Below are positions 56,333 to 64,000 of a stretch of DNA of 64,000 nt, in pieces; positions within the stretch are counted from its first letter, which is position 1, and every line of letters begins with the position of its first letter. A program made the position numbers and the translations under genes. Below the pieces are notes generated by a model. The model searched no databases, had not been told where the DNA came from, and saw only the letters and a program-made list of their open reading frames with translations. Source of the DNA: Pseudidiomarina atlantica (GTDB lineage: Bacteria > Pseudomonadota > Gammaproteobacteria > Enterobacterales > Alteromonadaceae); the NCBI RefSeq assembly GCF_000753735.1, contig NZ_JPIN01000008.1, positions 62,001-126,000 of the forward strand, written 5' to 3'.

Positions 56333-57211
56333 TTAAGATGCAGCTGTCAATGCTTCGCGTAATTGCTCAAGCTTCAGCTTTACCCGACGAATGTTATCCG
56401 GGCCCATGCGCAGCATTTGTTTTTGCGCATCTGGTAAGGCTTCTAACGCTGGGTCCGCATAGCGATACATAACGGTTTCATCACTCAACTCAATCACGGT
56501 ACCTACTGACGGTGTTGCATTGAGCACTTCGATAGCATCAAGAATCACGGTTTTTGGATCGGTATCAGGATAGCCTATTTCAGCTAGCGCCTCGCGCACC
56601 AAAGGTTCGTAATCATTCATTAGGGTCAGCATTACCTCAGTGTCAAAGCTGACAAACCAATCCACTATACTGTTGTAGCGGTCATAAGAGCGCGGGTCGA
56701 TATAAATTTTGCCATCTTGCTCTAAGGCGCGAAATTTCGTTTGTGGACCTTCGATTAAAGCAGCATCGCGCACCACTACACCGTTACGCAGATTATCAAC
56801 AAAGACCACCGCATCGCGAATCAGTTGTTCGCTGCGTAACGGCTCAATCGATTGCTCTTCGGCTTCAATGCGCGAAAGAATTTCTTCGCTGCTCTCGTTT
56901 AAGCTTGGTAACTCAATTTCTGGTTCAACTTCAGCCACTTCAGGTTCAGCTACGGTAGGCGTTTCAGGTATTTCAGGCTCACCTAACTCGACTGTTTCAG
57001 CTGGCTCTTCAACTAAACCGTTGTCTTCTTCATCATCAGTCGCAGTTGCAGGAGCAGCAATTTCTTGCACAGGTTGCGGCTGCTCAGGGCTATCGTCGCG
57101 CGTCACAAACCAAATAAGTACGCCAGCCAACAGAATGACCAACAACAGCGGAATGAGTACATTGCCGCGTTGCTGTGGCACAGACGGTTGTTGGGTGTTA
57201 AGTAAACTCAT
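56333..57211 (-). CDS. DUF3014 domain protein
   Basis: A 292-residue protein I take from ATG 57211 (MSLLNTQQPSVPQQRG) with AAGGAGA upstream. A single membrane helix (about 19-37, VLIPLLLVILLAGVLIWFV) is followed by an extremely acidic, Glu/Pro-rich linker (about 40-110) and the conserved DUF3014 domain (about 120-285; QLIRDAVVFVDNLRNG, YDRYNSIVDWFVSFD, QKQMLRMGPDNIRRVK). It should be anchored in the inner membrane with the domain in the periplasm. Its function is not known to me. Genes around it are housekeeping and give no hint. Confidence 0.85.
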   Translation of the reverse strand: MSLLNTQQPSVPQQRGNVLIPLLLVILLAGVLIWFVTRDDSPEQPQPVQEIAAPATATDDEEDNGLVEEPAETVELGEPEIPETPTVAEPEVAEVEPEIELPSLNESSEEILSRIEAEEQSIEPLRSEQLIRDAVVFVDNLRNGVVVRDAALIEGPQTKFRALEQDGKIYIDPRSYDRYNSIVDWFVSFDTEVMLTLMNDYEPLVREALAEIGYPDTDPKTVILDAIEVLNATPSVGTVIELSDETVMYRYADPALEALPDAQKQMLRMGPDNIRRVKLKLEQLREALTAAS

Positions 57212-57237
57212 TTGGTTCTCCTTCAACAAAAACACGC

Positions 57238-58020
57238 TTACTGGTCGCGCTCTGCGCGCAAAAACACGAGTTCGTGTGCTGACGATTGTTCTGGACTAAA
57301 ACGGTAGCCATTACTGTTGAACTGTTTTAAACCAGCAACATCTTGCACCCGCTCATTCATAATGTAGCGCGCCATTGCGCCACGTGCTTTCTTAGCCCAG
57401 AAACTAATGACTTTGTATTCGCCGTTCTTCTCATCTTTAAAAACTGGGGTAATCACCTGAGCTTTCAAATCTCGCGGCTCTACGCTTGAGAAGTACTCGT
57501 TAGAAGCCAAATTGACCAAGACATCACTGTCAATTGCAGCTAAATCTTCATTCAGTTGGTCGGTAATGACGTTACCCCAGAACTCATAAAGATTCTTGCC
57601 GCGTGCGGTATCCAGCTTGGTTCCCATCTCTAAACGATAGGGCTGCATCAAATCTAAGGGCCGTAATACTCCATATAGACCCGATAAGATGCGCAAATGT
57701 TCCTGCGCAAACGCAATTGTTTCAGCAGACATTTTTTCTGCCTGTAAACCGCTATAGACATCGCCATCAAAGGCAAACACTGCCGGGCGGGCGTTTTCTG
57801 GAGAAAATGGCTGATGCCATTCAGCAAAACGAGCGGCATTCAAACCCGCCAACTTGTCGCTGATCTTCATCAACGAACTCAGGTCTTGAGGCGTTAATGA
57901 CTGGCAACGATCGACCAGTTCTTGTGCATATTCAAGCAACCGCGGCTGTGAATACTGGTCGGTCGGTAAGGTGCTTTCGTAGTCCAAGTTCTTCGCTGGT
58001 GATAGTACAACAAGCATCAT
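57238..58020 (-). CDS. yaaA: peroxide stress protein YaaA (UPF0246)
   Basis: YaaA lowers intracellular free iron during peroxide stress in E. coli and binds DNA. The 260-residue protein starts [16 protein letters not shown] and has the [39 protein letters not shown] and [14 protein letters not shown] motifs of the family. ATG 58020 has GGAG five bases before; the adjacent ATG is also possible. It lies 48 bases after secF on the same strand, in a separate gene context from E. coli. Confidence 0.94.
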   Translation of the reverse strand: MMLVVLSPAKNLDYESTLPTDQYSQPRLLEYAQELVDRCQSLTPQDLSSLMKISDKLAGLNAARFAEWHQPFSPENARPAVFAFDGDVYSGLQAEKMSAETIAFAQEHLRILSGLYGVLRPLDLMQPYRLEMGTKLDTARGKNLYEFWGNVITDQLNEDLAAIDSDVLVNLASNEYFSSVEPRDLKAQVITPVFKDEKNGEYKVISFWAKKARGAMARYIMNERVQDVAGLKQFNSNGYRFSPEQSSAHELVFLRAERDQ

Positions 58021-58067
58021 CCTGTCTCCGTTGTTCGCCTTACAGCGGATGGGTTACCGCCGATGCC

Positions 58068-59015
58068 CTATGGCATCGGCTCCAGATCTTCACCTTCTTT
58101 CTCGATTTCCGGTGGCATCAAGTCTTCACGACTCACGCCCAGTGCCAATGCTAATGAGCTAGCAATGTAAATCGATGAATAGGTACCAATGAGCACACCA
58201 AACAGTAACGCAGTCGCAAAACCATGAATCAATGCGCCACCAAGGAAGAATAATGCCAACAACACTAACACTGTGGTTAATGAGGTGATAACCGTGCGGC
58301 TCATGGTATCGGTAACCGCGCCATTAATGGTCTCTTCCGACGTGCTATTGCGGTACTTACGGAAGTTTTCGCGAATCCGATCGCAGACCACCACGGTATC
58401 GTTTATCGAGTAACCTATCACCGCTAATAGGGCTGCCAAAACCGTCAGGTCAAACTCGAGGCCAAGGAACGAGAATAGACCGAGGGTAATGATGACATCG
58501 TGCGCTAGGGCACCCACCGCGCCCAGGGCTAAGCGCCATTCGAAGCGGAACGAGATATAAACGAGGATACAGATAAGCGCGGTTAAAATTGCAAGGCCGC
58601 CCTGTTCTGTCAACTGATCACCTACGTTCGGACCGACGAACTCGATACGACGCATGACCACTGATTCTTCGGTTTCGGCTTGTAACAGCGCAAGAATATT
58701 ATCACCCACTTGTTGCGCTTTTTCACCTTCTTGCGCTTCAAGACGAATAAGGACGTCTTGCTGGGTACCGAAATTCTGCACTACAGCACCACCAAAACCG
58801 TTACTATCCAGCGTCTCACGGATTGAGCTTAAGTCAGCTTCTCGCTCATAGCCGACTTCGATGACTGTACCGCCGGTAAAGTCGAGACCCCAGTTCAACT
58901 GATTCACCGCCAACGAAACAATCGATGCGATAATCAATAGACCACTGATAATCCACGCTCCCAATCGGAAGCGCATAAATGGAATGGTTTTATCCGTTTT
59001 TATTAACTCGTGCAT
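58068..59015 (-). CDS. secF: protein-export membrane protein SecF
   Basis: Forms with SecD and YajC the complex that uses the proton gradient to complete protein export through SecYEG. The 315-residue protein has a first membrane segment, the periplasmic domain with NWGLDFTGGTVIEVGYE, and five further helices carrying the GYSINDTVVVCDRIREN signature. It follows secD by eight bases. Confidence 0.97.
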   Translation of the reverse strand: MHELIKTDKTIPFMRFRLGAWIISGLLIIASIVSLAVNQLNWGLDFTGGTVIEVGYEREADLSSIRETLDSNGFGGAVVQNFGTQQDVLIRLEAQEGEKAQQVGDNILALLQAETEESVVMRRIEFVGPNVGDQLTEQGGLAILTALICILVYISFRFEWRLALGAVGALAHDVIITLGLFSFLGLEFDLTVLAALLAVIGYSINDTVVVCDRIRENFRKYRNSTSEETINGAVTDTMSRTVITSLTTVLVLLALFFLGGALIHGFATALLFGVLIGTYSSIYIASSLALALGVSREDLMPPEIEKEGEDLEPMP

Positions 59016-59023
59016 GTGGCCTC

Positions 59024-60871
59024 CTAAACCGACAACTTCTCAATGCGTTTACCACCCCAGATCGCATTGATCACAGCGCGGGTGCCGACAATTGCAGTAA
59101 ACATTGAGGTCACAATACCAATCGCAAGCGTAACGGCGAAGCCTTTGACTGGACCGGTACCGACTGCGAACAAAATAATTGCCACAATTAAAGTCGTGAT
59201 GTTGGCATCGGCAATCGTTGACAAAGCACTATCATAACCATGATGGATTGCCTGCTGCGGACTGCGTTTCGCTTTGATTTCTTCGCGGATCCGCTCAAAT
59301 ATGAGTACGTTGGCGTCAACCGCCATACCAACGGTTAGAACGATACCGGCCATACCTGGTAAAGTCAGTGTAGCGCCCGGAATCATTGACATAACACCAA
59401 CGATAAGCACTAAGTTTGAGGCTAGAGCGAGGTTAGCGACCAAACCAAACTTTTTGTAGTACATCACCATAAACGCCAACACCAGCACAAAGCCCCAAAT
59501 GATGGCTTGCATACCCATGTTGATGTTTTCTTGGCCTAGGCTTGGACCGACAGTACGTTCTTCAACTATTTGAATCGGCGCAATCAAAGCACCAGCGCGT
59601 AATAACAACGCTAGGTTTTGTGCTTCTTGCACCGAATCTAGACCGGTGATGCGGAAGTTGCTACCTAATCGCGTTTGAATGTTAGCAACGTTAATGACTT
59701 CTTCCTGACGTTCGAAAACGATATTACCTTCTTGGTCACGATCGCCGGTCGCTTTAAACTCGATAAACAAGGTGGCCATCGGCTTACCCACGTTATCGCG
59801 CGTCGCCAATGACATTTTGTCACCGCCAACACCGTCCAGTGAAATGTTTACCTGAGGTCGTTGATTTTCATCGAAACCAGAACTCGCATTGACAATGTGG
59901 TCACCGGTCAAGATTACGTCTTCTTTAAGCAACACATTGCCGCCCGAGCGATTCGGATATAACTCTGAACCAAAAGGCACACGACCCATTTCCGCATCAC
60001 GGACACTGTTCTCATCGTCAACCATGCGGAATTCCAGCGTCGCGGTTGCGCCAAGAATCTCTTTAGCACGCGCCGTGTCTTGCACGCCAGGTAACTGCAC
60101 GACGATACGGTCAGCCCCTTGACGTTGCACCAACGGCTCCGCAACACCTAGTTCGTTCACACGGTTACGCAAGATAGTGACGTTTTGCGAGATGGCGTAA
60201 TCTTGCGTTTCGGCAAGCTTAGTTTCAGTCATTCGCAACGTGATTTCTTGCGTCGTGTCATTATCGCTCAGCGTGTAACCTTCGTATTTGCCGTCCAAAT
60301 AGCGCAACGCAGCCTGAAAATCTTCGGCTGAACGCAAGGTAACCGACACACCATTACCATCACGCTCAACCCGGGTATAACGAATCCGCTCTTCGCGCAA
60401 ATCGGTGCGAATGGTATCGCGCATTTGACCGAGAATTTTGCGCATGGCCTCGTTCATGTCGACTTCCATTAAGAAATGCACGCCACCACGCAAATCGAGA
60501 CCGAGCTTCATTGGTGTAGCGCCGAGTGCATCAAGCCACTCAGGTGTAGCCGGCGCTAAGTTCAGCGCGACCACATAGTCGCTGCCTAACTCGCGCAATA
60601 TCGCTTCACGCGCACGCAACTGTTCAGCATCTGACGACAACCGCACCAACAGCTGGCCCTCTTCCAGCGTTAACGCTTTCGGGGTGATTTGCAATTCACT
60701 CAATGTATCTTCAACACGCCCCATGACTTGGGTATCAACCGTTGTCGTGCGCGTTGCTGAAACCTGAACTGCAAAATCTTCACCGTAAATATTTGGTAGA
60801 GCATACAGTGCGGCGACCGCCAAAATGACGACCACCATCAGGTTTTTCCAGAGCGGATATTTGTTTAACAC
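59024..60871 (-). CDS. secD: protein-export membrane protein SecD
   Basis: Large partner of SecF. The 615-residue protein has an N-terminal helix, a long periplasmic region with [15 protein letters not shown] and [18 protein letters not shown], and a C-terminal six-helix part carrying [18 protein letters not shown], which holds the conserved Asp used in proton movement. Length and order match E. coli. It follows yajC by 19 bases. Confidence 0.97.
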   Translation of the reverse strand: MLNKYPLWKNLMVVVILAVAALYALPNIYGEDFAVQVSATRTTTVDTQVMGRVEDTLSELQITPKALTLEEGQLLVRLSSDAEQLRAREAILRELGSDYVVALNLAPATPEWLDALGATPMKLGLDLRGGVHFLMEVDMNEAMRKILGQMRDTIRTDLREERIRYTRVERDGNGVSVTLRSAEDFQAALRYLDGKYEGYTLSDNDTTQEITLRMTETKLAETQDYAISQNVTILRNRVNELGVAEPLVQRQGADRIVVQLPGVQDTARAKEILGATATLEFRMVDDENSVRDAEMGRVPFGSELYPNRSGGNVLLKEDVILTGDHIVNASSGFDENQRPQVNISLDGVGGDKMSLATRDNVGKPMATLFIEFKATGDRDQEGNIVFERQEEVINVANIQTRLGSNFRITGLDSVQEAQNLALLLRAGALIAPIQIVEERTVGPSLGQENINMGMQAIIWGFVLVLAFMVMYYKKFGLVANLALASNLVLIVGVMSMIPGATLTLPGMAGIVLTVGMAVDANVLIFERIREEIKAKRSPQQAIHHGYDSALSTIADANITTLIVAIILFAVGTGPVKGFAVTLAIGIVTSMFTAIVGTRAVINAIWGGKRIEKLSV

Positions 60872-60890
60872 GTTAAATCCTTAATCTCAC

Positions 60891-61226
60891 TTACAGAGAT
60901 TTCATGGTACCTTTTGGCAGCACCGCTGTTACCGCCGCTTTCTGTACTGTTACTTCAACGCCTTCAGCCAGCGCAATCGCCATGAAGTCTTTGTCTTCAC
61001 TGATTTTAGTGATACGGCCTACCATGCCACCGTTCATCAGCACTTCATCACCTTTACTGATACCAGCAATCAATTCTTTATGTTGCTTCACACGTTTGGC
61101 TTGTGGACGGTAAATCATGAAGTAAAAAATCAAACCGAACATGACCAGCATGAAAATCAATTCCATACCGCCGCCTTGTTGCGCTGCGCCGTCTTGTGCG
61201 TATGCTGTGCCGATTAAAAAGTCCAT
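60891..61226 (-). CDS. yajC: preprotein translocase accessory subunit YajC
   Basis: A 111-residue protein with one membrane helix (about 22-41, GMELIFMLVMFGLIFYFMIY) and the cytoplasmic YajC domain RPQAKRVKQHKELIAGISKGDEVL. It is the first gene of yajC-secD-secF. The 209 bases upstream, to the divergent TRIC-like gene, show no other coding frame I would support; the tgt-queA pair that often precedes yajC is not here. Confidence 0.95.
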   Translation of the reverse strand: MDFLIGTAYAQDGAAQQGGGMELIFMLVMFGLIFYFMIYRPQAKRVKQHKELIAGISKGDEVLMNGGMVGRITKISEDKDFMAIALAEGVEVTVQKAAVTAVLPKGTMKSL

Positions 61227-61435
61227 AGTACCCTCTAAATTTATGTTAGTTAGAATAGGAGTGAGATGGGGTTATAACTCAAGTTCACAAGCCCTCCCAC
61301 GTTATTTTTAGAAAAATTGTCCCGCATTCTAACGAATTTAACCGCTAATGGGGAGTGATCTTGTCATTCGATCACTAGGCATCTGTAACAATCCATGCCA
61401 AACTGACTTTTTACGGTCATTCACGCGACTTGCAC

Positions 61436-62053
61436 ATGGAATTGTTTTTTTATTGGTTTGATCATCTCGGTGTTGCCGTCTTTGCAATTTCCGGAACCCT
61501 TCTGGCGTTCCGCAAAAACATGGATGGTTTTGGTGTCATCGTGCTCGCCTCGGTGACCGCCATCGGCGGTGGTACCACTCGCGATCTCATTCTTGATCTC
61601 CCAGTATTCTGGGCGCATGACCCAACCTACCTTTACACTATCGCGGTTGCAGCCGTCGGCACTATTATCTGGTTACGTTTTCGCGACTATATTCACCAAA
61701 AAACGCTCGCCATTGCCGATGCTATCGGGCTTGCTTTCTTTACCGTGATGGGCGCTCAGAAGGCTTTAGAAGCAGGTTTTCCACCCTTGATATGTGTGGT
61801 GATGGGTACCATTACCGCTTGCTTTGGCGGTATGCTGCGTGATGTCTTGGCTCGGGATGTGCCAATGGTCCTCAAAGGCGAGCTTTATGCGACAACTTGT
61901 CTTGTTGGCGCCAGCGTCTATGTTTTTATCGCCCCCTACAACGCTTTGTTGGCCTTGTTGGTGGGCGGCTTCGTCACCTTGTTATTACGTTTAGGTGCGA
62001 TTCGTTGGCAATGGCATCTCCCAGTGTTTCACGAACACGGCGACTCGCGCTAA
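61436..62053 (+). CDS. TRIC/YadS-family membrane protein (UPF0126)
   Basis: A 205-residue protein with about seven hydrophobic segments built as two repeats, each with a glycine-rich motif: DHLGVAVFAISGTLLAFRKNMDGFGV plus ASVTAIGGGTTRDLILD in the first, and DAIGLAFFTVMGAQKAL plus GTITACFGGMLRDVLARDVP in the second. This is the bacterial TRIC potassium channel-like family. Physiological role in bacteria is unsettled. I use ATG 61436; no strong ribosome site is seen. A TTG two codons before is also in frame. Confidence 0.88.
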   Translation: MELFFYWFDHLGVAVFAISGTLLAFRKNMDGFGVIVLASVTAIGGGTTRDLILDLPVFWAHDPTYLYTIAVAAVGTIIWLRFRDYIHQKTLAIADAIGLAFFTVMGAQKALEAGFPPLICVVMGTITACFGGMLRDVLARDVPMVLKGELYATTCLVGASVYVFIAPYNALLALLVGGFVTLLLRLGAIRWQWHLPVFHEHGDSR

Positions 62054-62059
62054 CTTGCC

Positions 62060-64000
62060 ATGTTACCGACTACGCTCACCGTCGCCCTAGCCGTTCTCTA
62101 TATTGCGTTGCTTTACAGCATCGCTTACCGCGGCGAGCGTAAACCAGCGCATCAAATCAAACCCTATCGCTATGCTCTGGCCCAAGGCATTCACTGCACC
62201 ACTTGGGCTTTTTACGGCACCATCACCCAGTCCGCTTATTATGGTTGGTCGATGGCCCCAACCTATGTCGGTGCCATCATCGTTTTTCTGTTTGCCCATC
62301 GCGTGCAAATGCGCCTGCTCAATGCCTGCAAACAGCAAAACTTAACCTCAATTGCTGATGTTATCAGTCATCGCTATGGCAAATCACAGGGGCTCTCGAT
62401 TGCCGTCGCAGTGCTTGCGCTGATCGGCATTGTGCCCTATATCGCGCTACAACTGCGCGCGGTTACAGGCAGTTTCGCGGTGGTGACCGGGCTAGCCGAT
62501 CGCCCTTTGCCATGGTTCGGCGATGTTGCTGCGTTGGTCGCGCTCGCCATGACCGGTTTTGCTATTTTGTTCGGGACCCGCCGCTTGAGTTTGGCTGAGC
62601 AACACTCAGGCTTAATGGACGCCGTTGCTTTTGAATCGGTGGTAAAACTCGGTGCCTTCATGTTGGTCGGGGTGTTTGTCACTTACGGTATGTTCGATGG
62701 TATGGGTGACTTAGTCGTACAGGCGAGTAATGAGCCACGCATCGCCGCAGTATTGCAAGGTCAGCCCAGTGGCTATTTCGTGTATATCACCCACATTCTG
62801 CTGGGCGCGATTTCGATGTTCTGCTTGCCGCGCCAATTCCATGTTAGTTACATCGAAAATACGGACCCAGAAGAGCTACGCACGGCACGCTGGGCATTCC
62901 CCCTGTATTTATTCGCCATCAACTTGTTTATTTTGCCTATCGCGCTGGCTGGCCTACTTTTGGTTCCCGCTGCGGCGAGCCAAGATACTTTTATGCTGCA
63001 GCTGCTGCTGTTGGCCGAGCAACCAGCCATTACCGCGGTGGCCTTTATTGGCGGTCTCGCTTCTGCAACCAGCATGGTGATTATCGCAACATTGGCGTTG
63101 AGTATTATGATGTCGAACGATGTCATCATGCCCATGTGGCTGCAATTAACGCGTCGCCGCCTGCGTAAGCTCAGTTTTACCCCCAGTAAAATTTTAACCA
63201 TTCGACGCACGACAATTGCCACTATTATTGCTCTCGCCTTTGGCTTCCACAAACTCACCGAAGCGAACTTGCCCTTAGTCAACGCTGGCCTGCTATCGTT
63301 GGCACTATTGGCACAGTTGGCGCCGGCATTGCTGGGCGGTTTGGTGTGGCGCCGCGGTAATTTTGCCGGTGCAGTGATGGGCTTGGGTATCGGTACTGTG
63401 ATGTGGGTTTGGTTGTTATTTTGGCCCTCCATTGCCAAACATCAACAATTGCTCGACGTCGACCTCGCCAGCGGTGTGTTGCTGAGTCTTGGGGCAAATT
63501 TGGTGCTCTATATCTTAGGTTCTTGGTGGTTGCCCAATCGCGCTATTGAAAATCATGGCCGTTGGCTCAATTCACTCGAGACCAACAATGCGGTGCAGCA
63601 ACCTATTAGTTGGGGGCGGCTGCGCCAAGTACTGGCACGGTTTTTTGATAGTGTCGAAATTGAGCGACTGCAACAGCGCTCGCAACTCGATTTAATGAGC
63701 GCCGCCAACGATGACTGGGTCCCCACCCACATTGTCTTGCGCGTTGAACGGGAACTTGCCGCCGTGATTGGTAGTTCCGCCAGTCGAATTCTGCTCGATG
63801 CCATCACCTCGCAACCCGACCTGCCTATTGCCCAAGTGGTTAACTGGGCAACCCAAGCCTCACAGTTGTATCAATTCAATCGCGAACTGCTACAAGCATC
63901 GGTGGAGAACATTCCGCAGGGGATTAGTGTGGTCGACCAAGATCTGCGGCTGGTAGCATGGAACCAAAGGTACGAGGCTATTTTTCATTACCCGCAAGGT
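62060..64000 (+). CDS. sodium/solute symporter-histidine kinase hybrid (N-terminal part, cut by window end)
   Basis: An open frame of 647 codons from ATG 62060 to the last base with no stop. I translated it by eye. The first 480 residues or so form a PutP-like (SSS family) transporter of about 12-13 helices, starting MLPTTLTVALAVLYI, with ALAQGIHCTTWAFYGTITQSA, LTSIADVISHRYGKS, and the FCLPRQFHVSYIEN segment typical of transporter-kinase hybrids. After a basic linker (to about 600) a PAS domain begins (LLQASVENIPQGISVVDQD, then LVAWNQRYE). A histidine kinase and possibly a receiver domain should follow outside the window, as in CbrA. It starts six bases after the TRIC-like gene. Confidence 0.9.
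   Translation, partial: MLPTTLTVALAVLYIALLYSIAYRGERKPAHQIKPYRYALAQGIHCTTWAFYGTITQSAYYGWSMAPTYVGAIIVFLFAHRVQMRLLNACKQQNLTSIADVISHRYGKSQGLSIAVAVLALIGIVPYIALQLRAVTGSFAVVTGLADRPLPWFGDVAALVALAMTGFAILFGTRRLSLAEQHSGLMDAVAFESVVKLGAFMLVGVFVTYGMFDGMGDLVVQASNEPRIAAVLQGQPSGYFVYITHILLGAISMFCLPRQFHVSYIENTDPEELRTARWAFPLYLFAINLFILPIALAGLLLVPAAASQDTFMLQLLLLAEQPAITAVAFIGGLASATSMVIIATLALSIMMSNDVIMPMWLQLTRRRLRKLSFTPSKILTIRRTTIATIIALAFGFHKLTEANLPLVNAGLLSLALLAQLAPALLGGLVWRRGNFAGAVMGLGIGTVMWVWLLFWPSIAKHQQLLDVDLASGVLLSLGANLVLYILGSWWLPNRAIENHGRWLNSLETNNAVQQPISWGRLRQVLARFFDSVEIERLQQRSQLDLMSAANDDWVPTHIVLRVERELAAVIGSSASRILLDAITSQPDLPIAQVVNWATQASQLYQFNRELLQASVENIPQGISVVDQDLRLVAWNQRYEAIFHYPQG

Noticed and set aside
61227-61435. 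Small gene or RNA in the yajC upstream gap
   Set aside because: A 22-codon frame starting near 61244 has no ribosome site or recognisable sequence, and I see no tRNA or structured RNA.

Overview
The window looks like a chromosomal segment of a marine gammaproteobacterium, most likely of the order Alteromonadales and perhaps Idiomarinaceae. The taxonomic call is inference. It rests on gene order shared with E. coli/Vibrio/Shewanella-type genomes (thiI, xseB-ispA-dxs, ribH-nusB-thiL-pgpA, yajC-secD-secF, guaB-guaA, trmN6/srmB), a Vibrio-TonB2-like TonB operon, very long PstA and PstC proteins, and Oar-like TonB-dependent receptors. I see no tRNA, rRNA, CRISPR array, insertion sequence or prophage. 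No gene-free stretch exceeds about 220 bases.

Layout. 1-1501: end of rpiA, then serA. 1498-11615 (minus): a compact phosphate locus reading a nuclease/phosphatase-fold lipoprotein, phoB, phoR, pstS, pstC, pstA, pstB, phoU. 11829-18892 (plus): two paralogous Oar-like TonB-dependent receptors flanking tadA. 18975-29903: housekeeping purL, mltF with a possible 41-codon gene coupled to it, guaA, guaB, xseA, and an AEC permease. 29971-41771 (minus): a porin, a six-gene TonB2-type energising operon, an MscM/YbdG-type channel, and a two-gene operon of a predicted beta-helix lipoprotein and a third receptor. 41943-48317: an orphan histidine kinase, rdgC, an M49-like metallopeptidase, trmN6 and srmB. 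48321-61226: a VanZ-like gene and thiI, the isoprenoid operon, riboflavin/thiamine genes, an acyltransferase, a DUF3014 protein, yaaA and the Sec accessory genes. 61436-64000: a TRIC/YadS membrane protein and the first 647 codons of a symporter-histidine kinase hybrid that runs off the end.

Main observation. Eight promoters can be read as PhoB boxes: two 7-base half-sites (ideal CTGTCAT) at an 11-base period, followed by exactly 10 bases and then a -10-like hexamer. They stand before pstS, pstC, phoB, both Oar-like receptors, the porin, the TonB2 operon and the lipoprotein/receptor operon. The energising operon and the lipoprotein operon each carry four half-sites in register. A ninth, oppositely directed box points into the 3' end of phoR. 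My reading is that this region is an integrated phosphate-starvation regulon in which ABC import, control, outer-membrane channels, three TonB-dependent receptors and a dedicated TonB machine are induced together. The receptors' ligands are unknown; phosphorus-containing compounds are the natural guess.

A second curiosity is a family of inverted heptamer-repeat arms, two copies, each fused to the U-tract of a minus-strand terminator.
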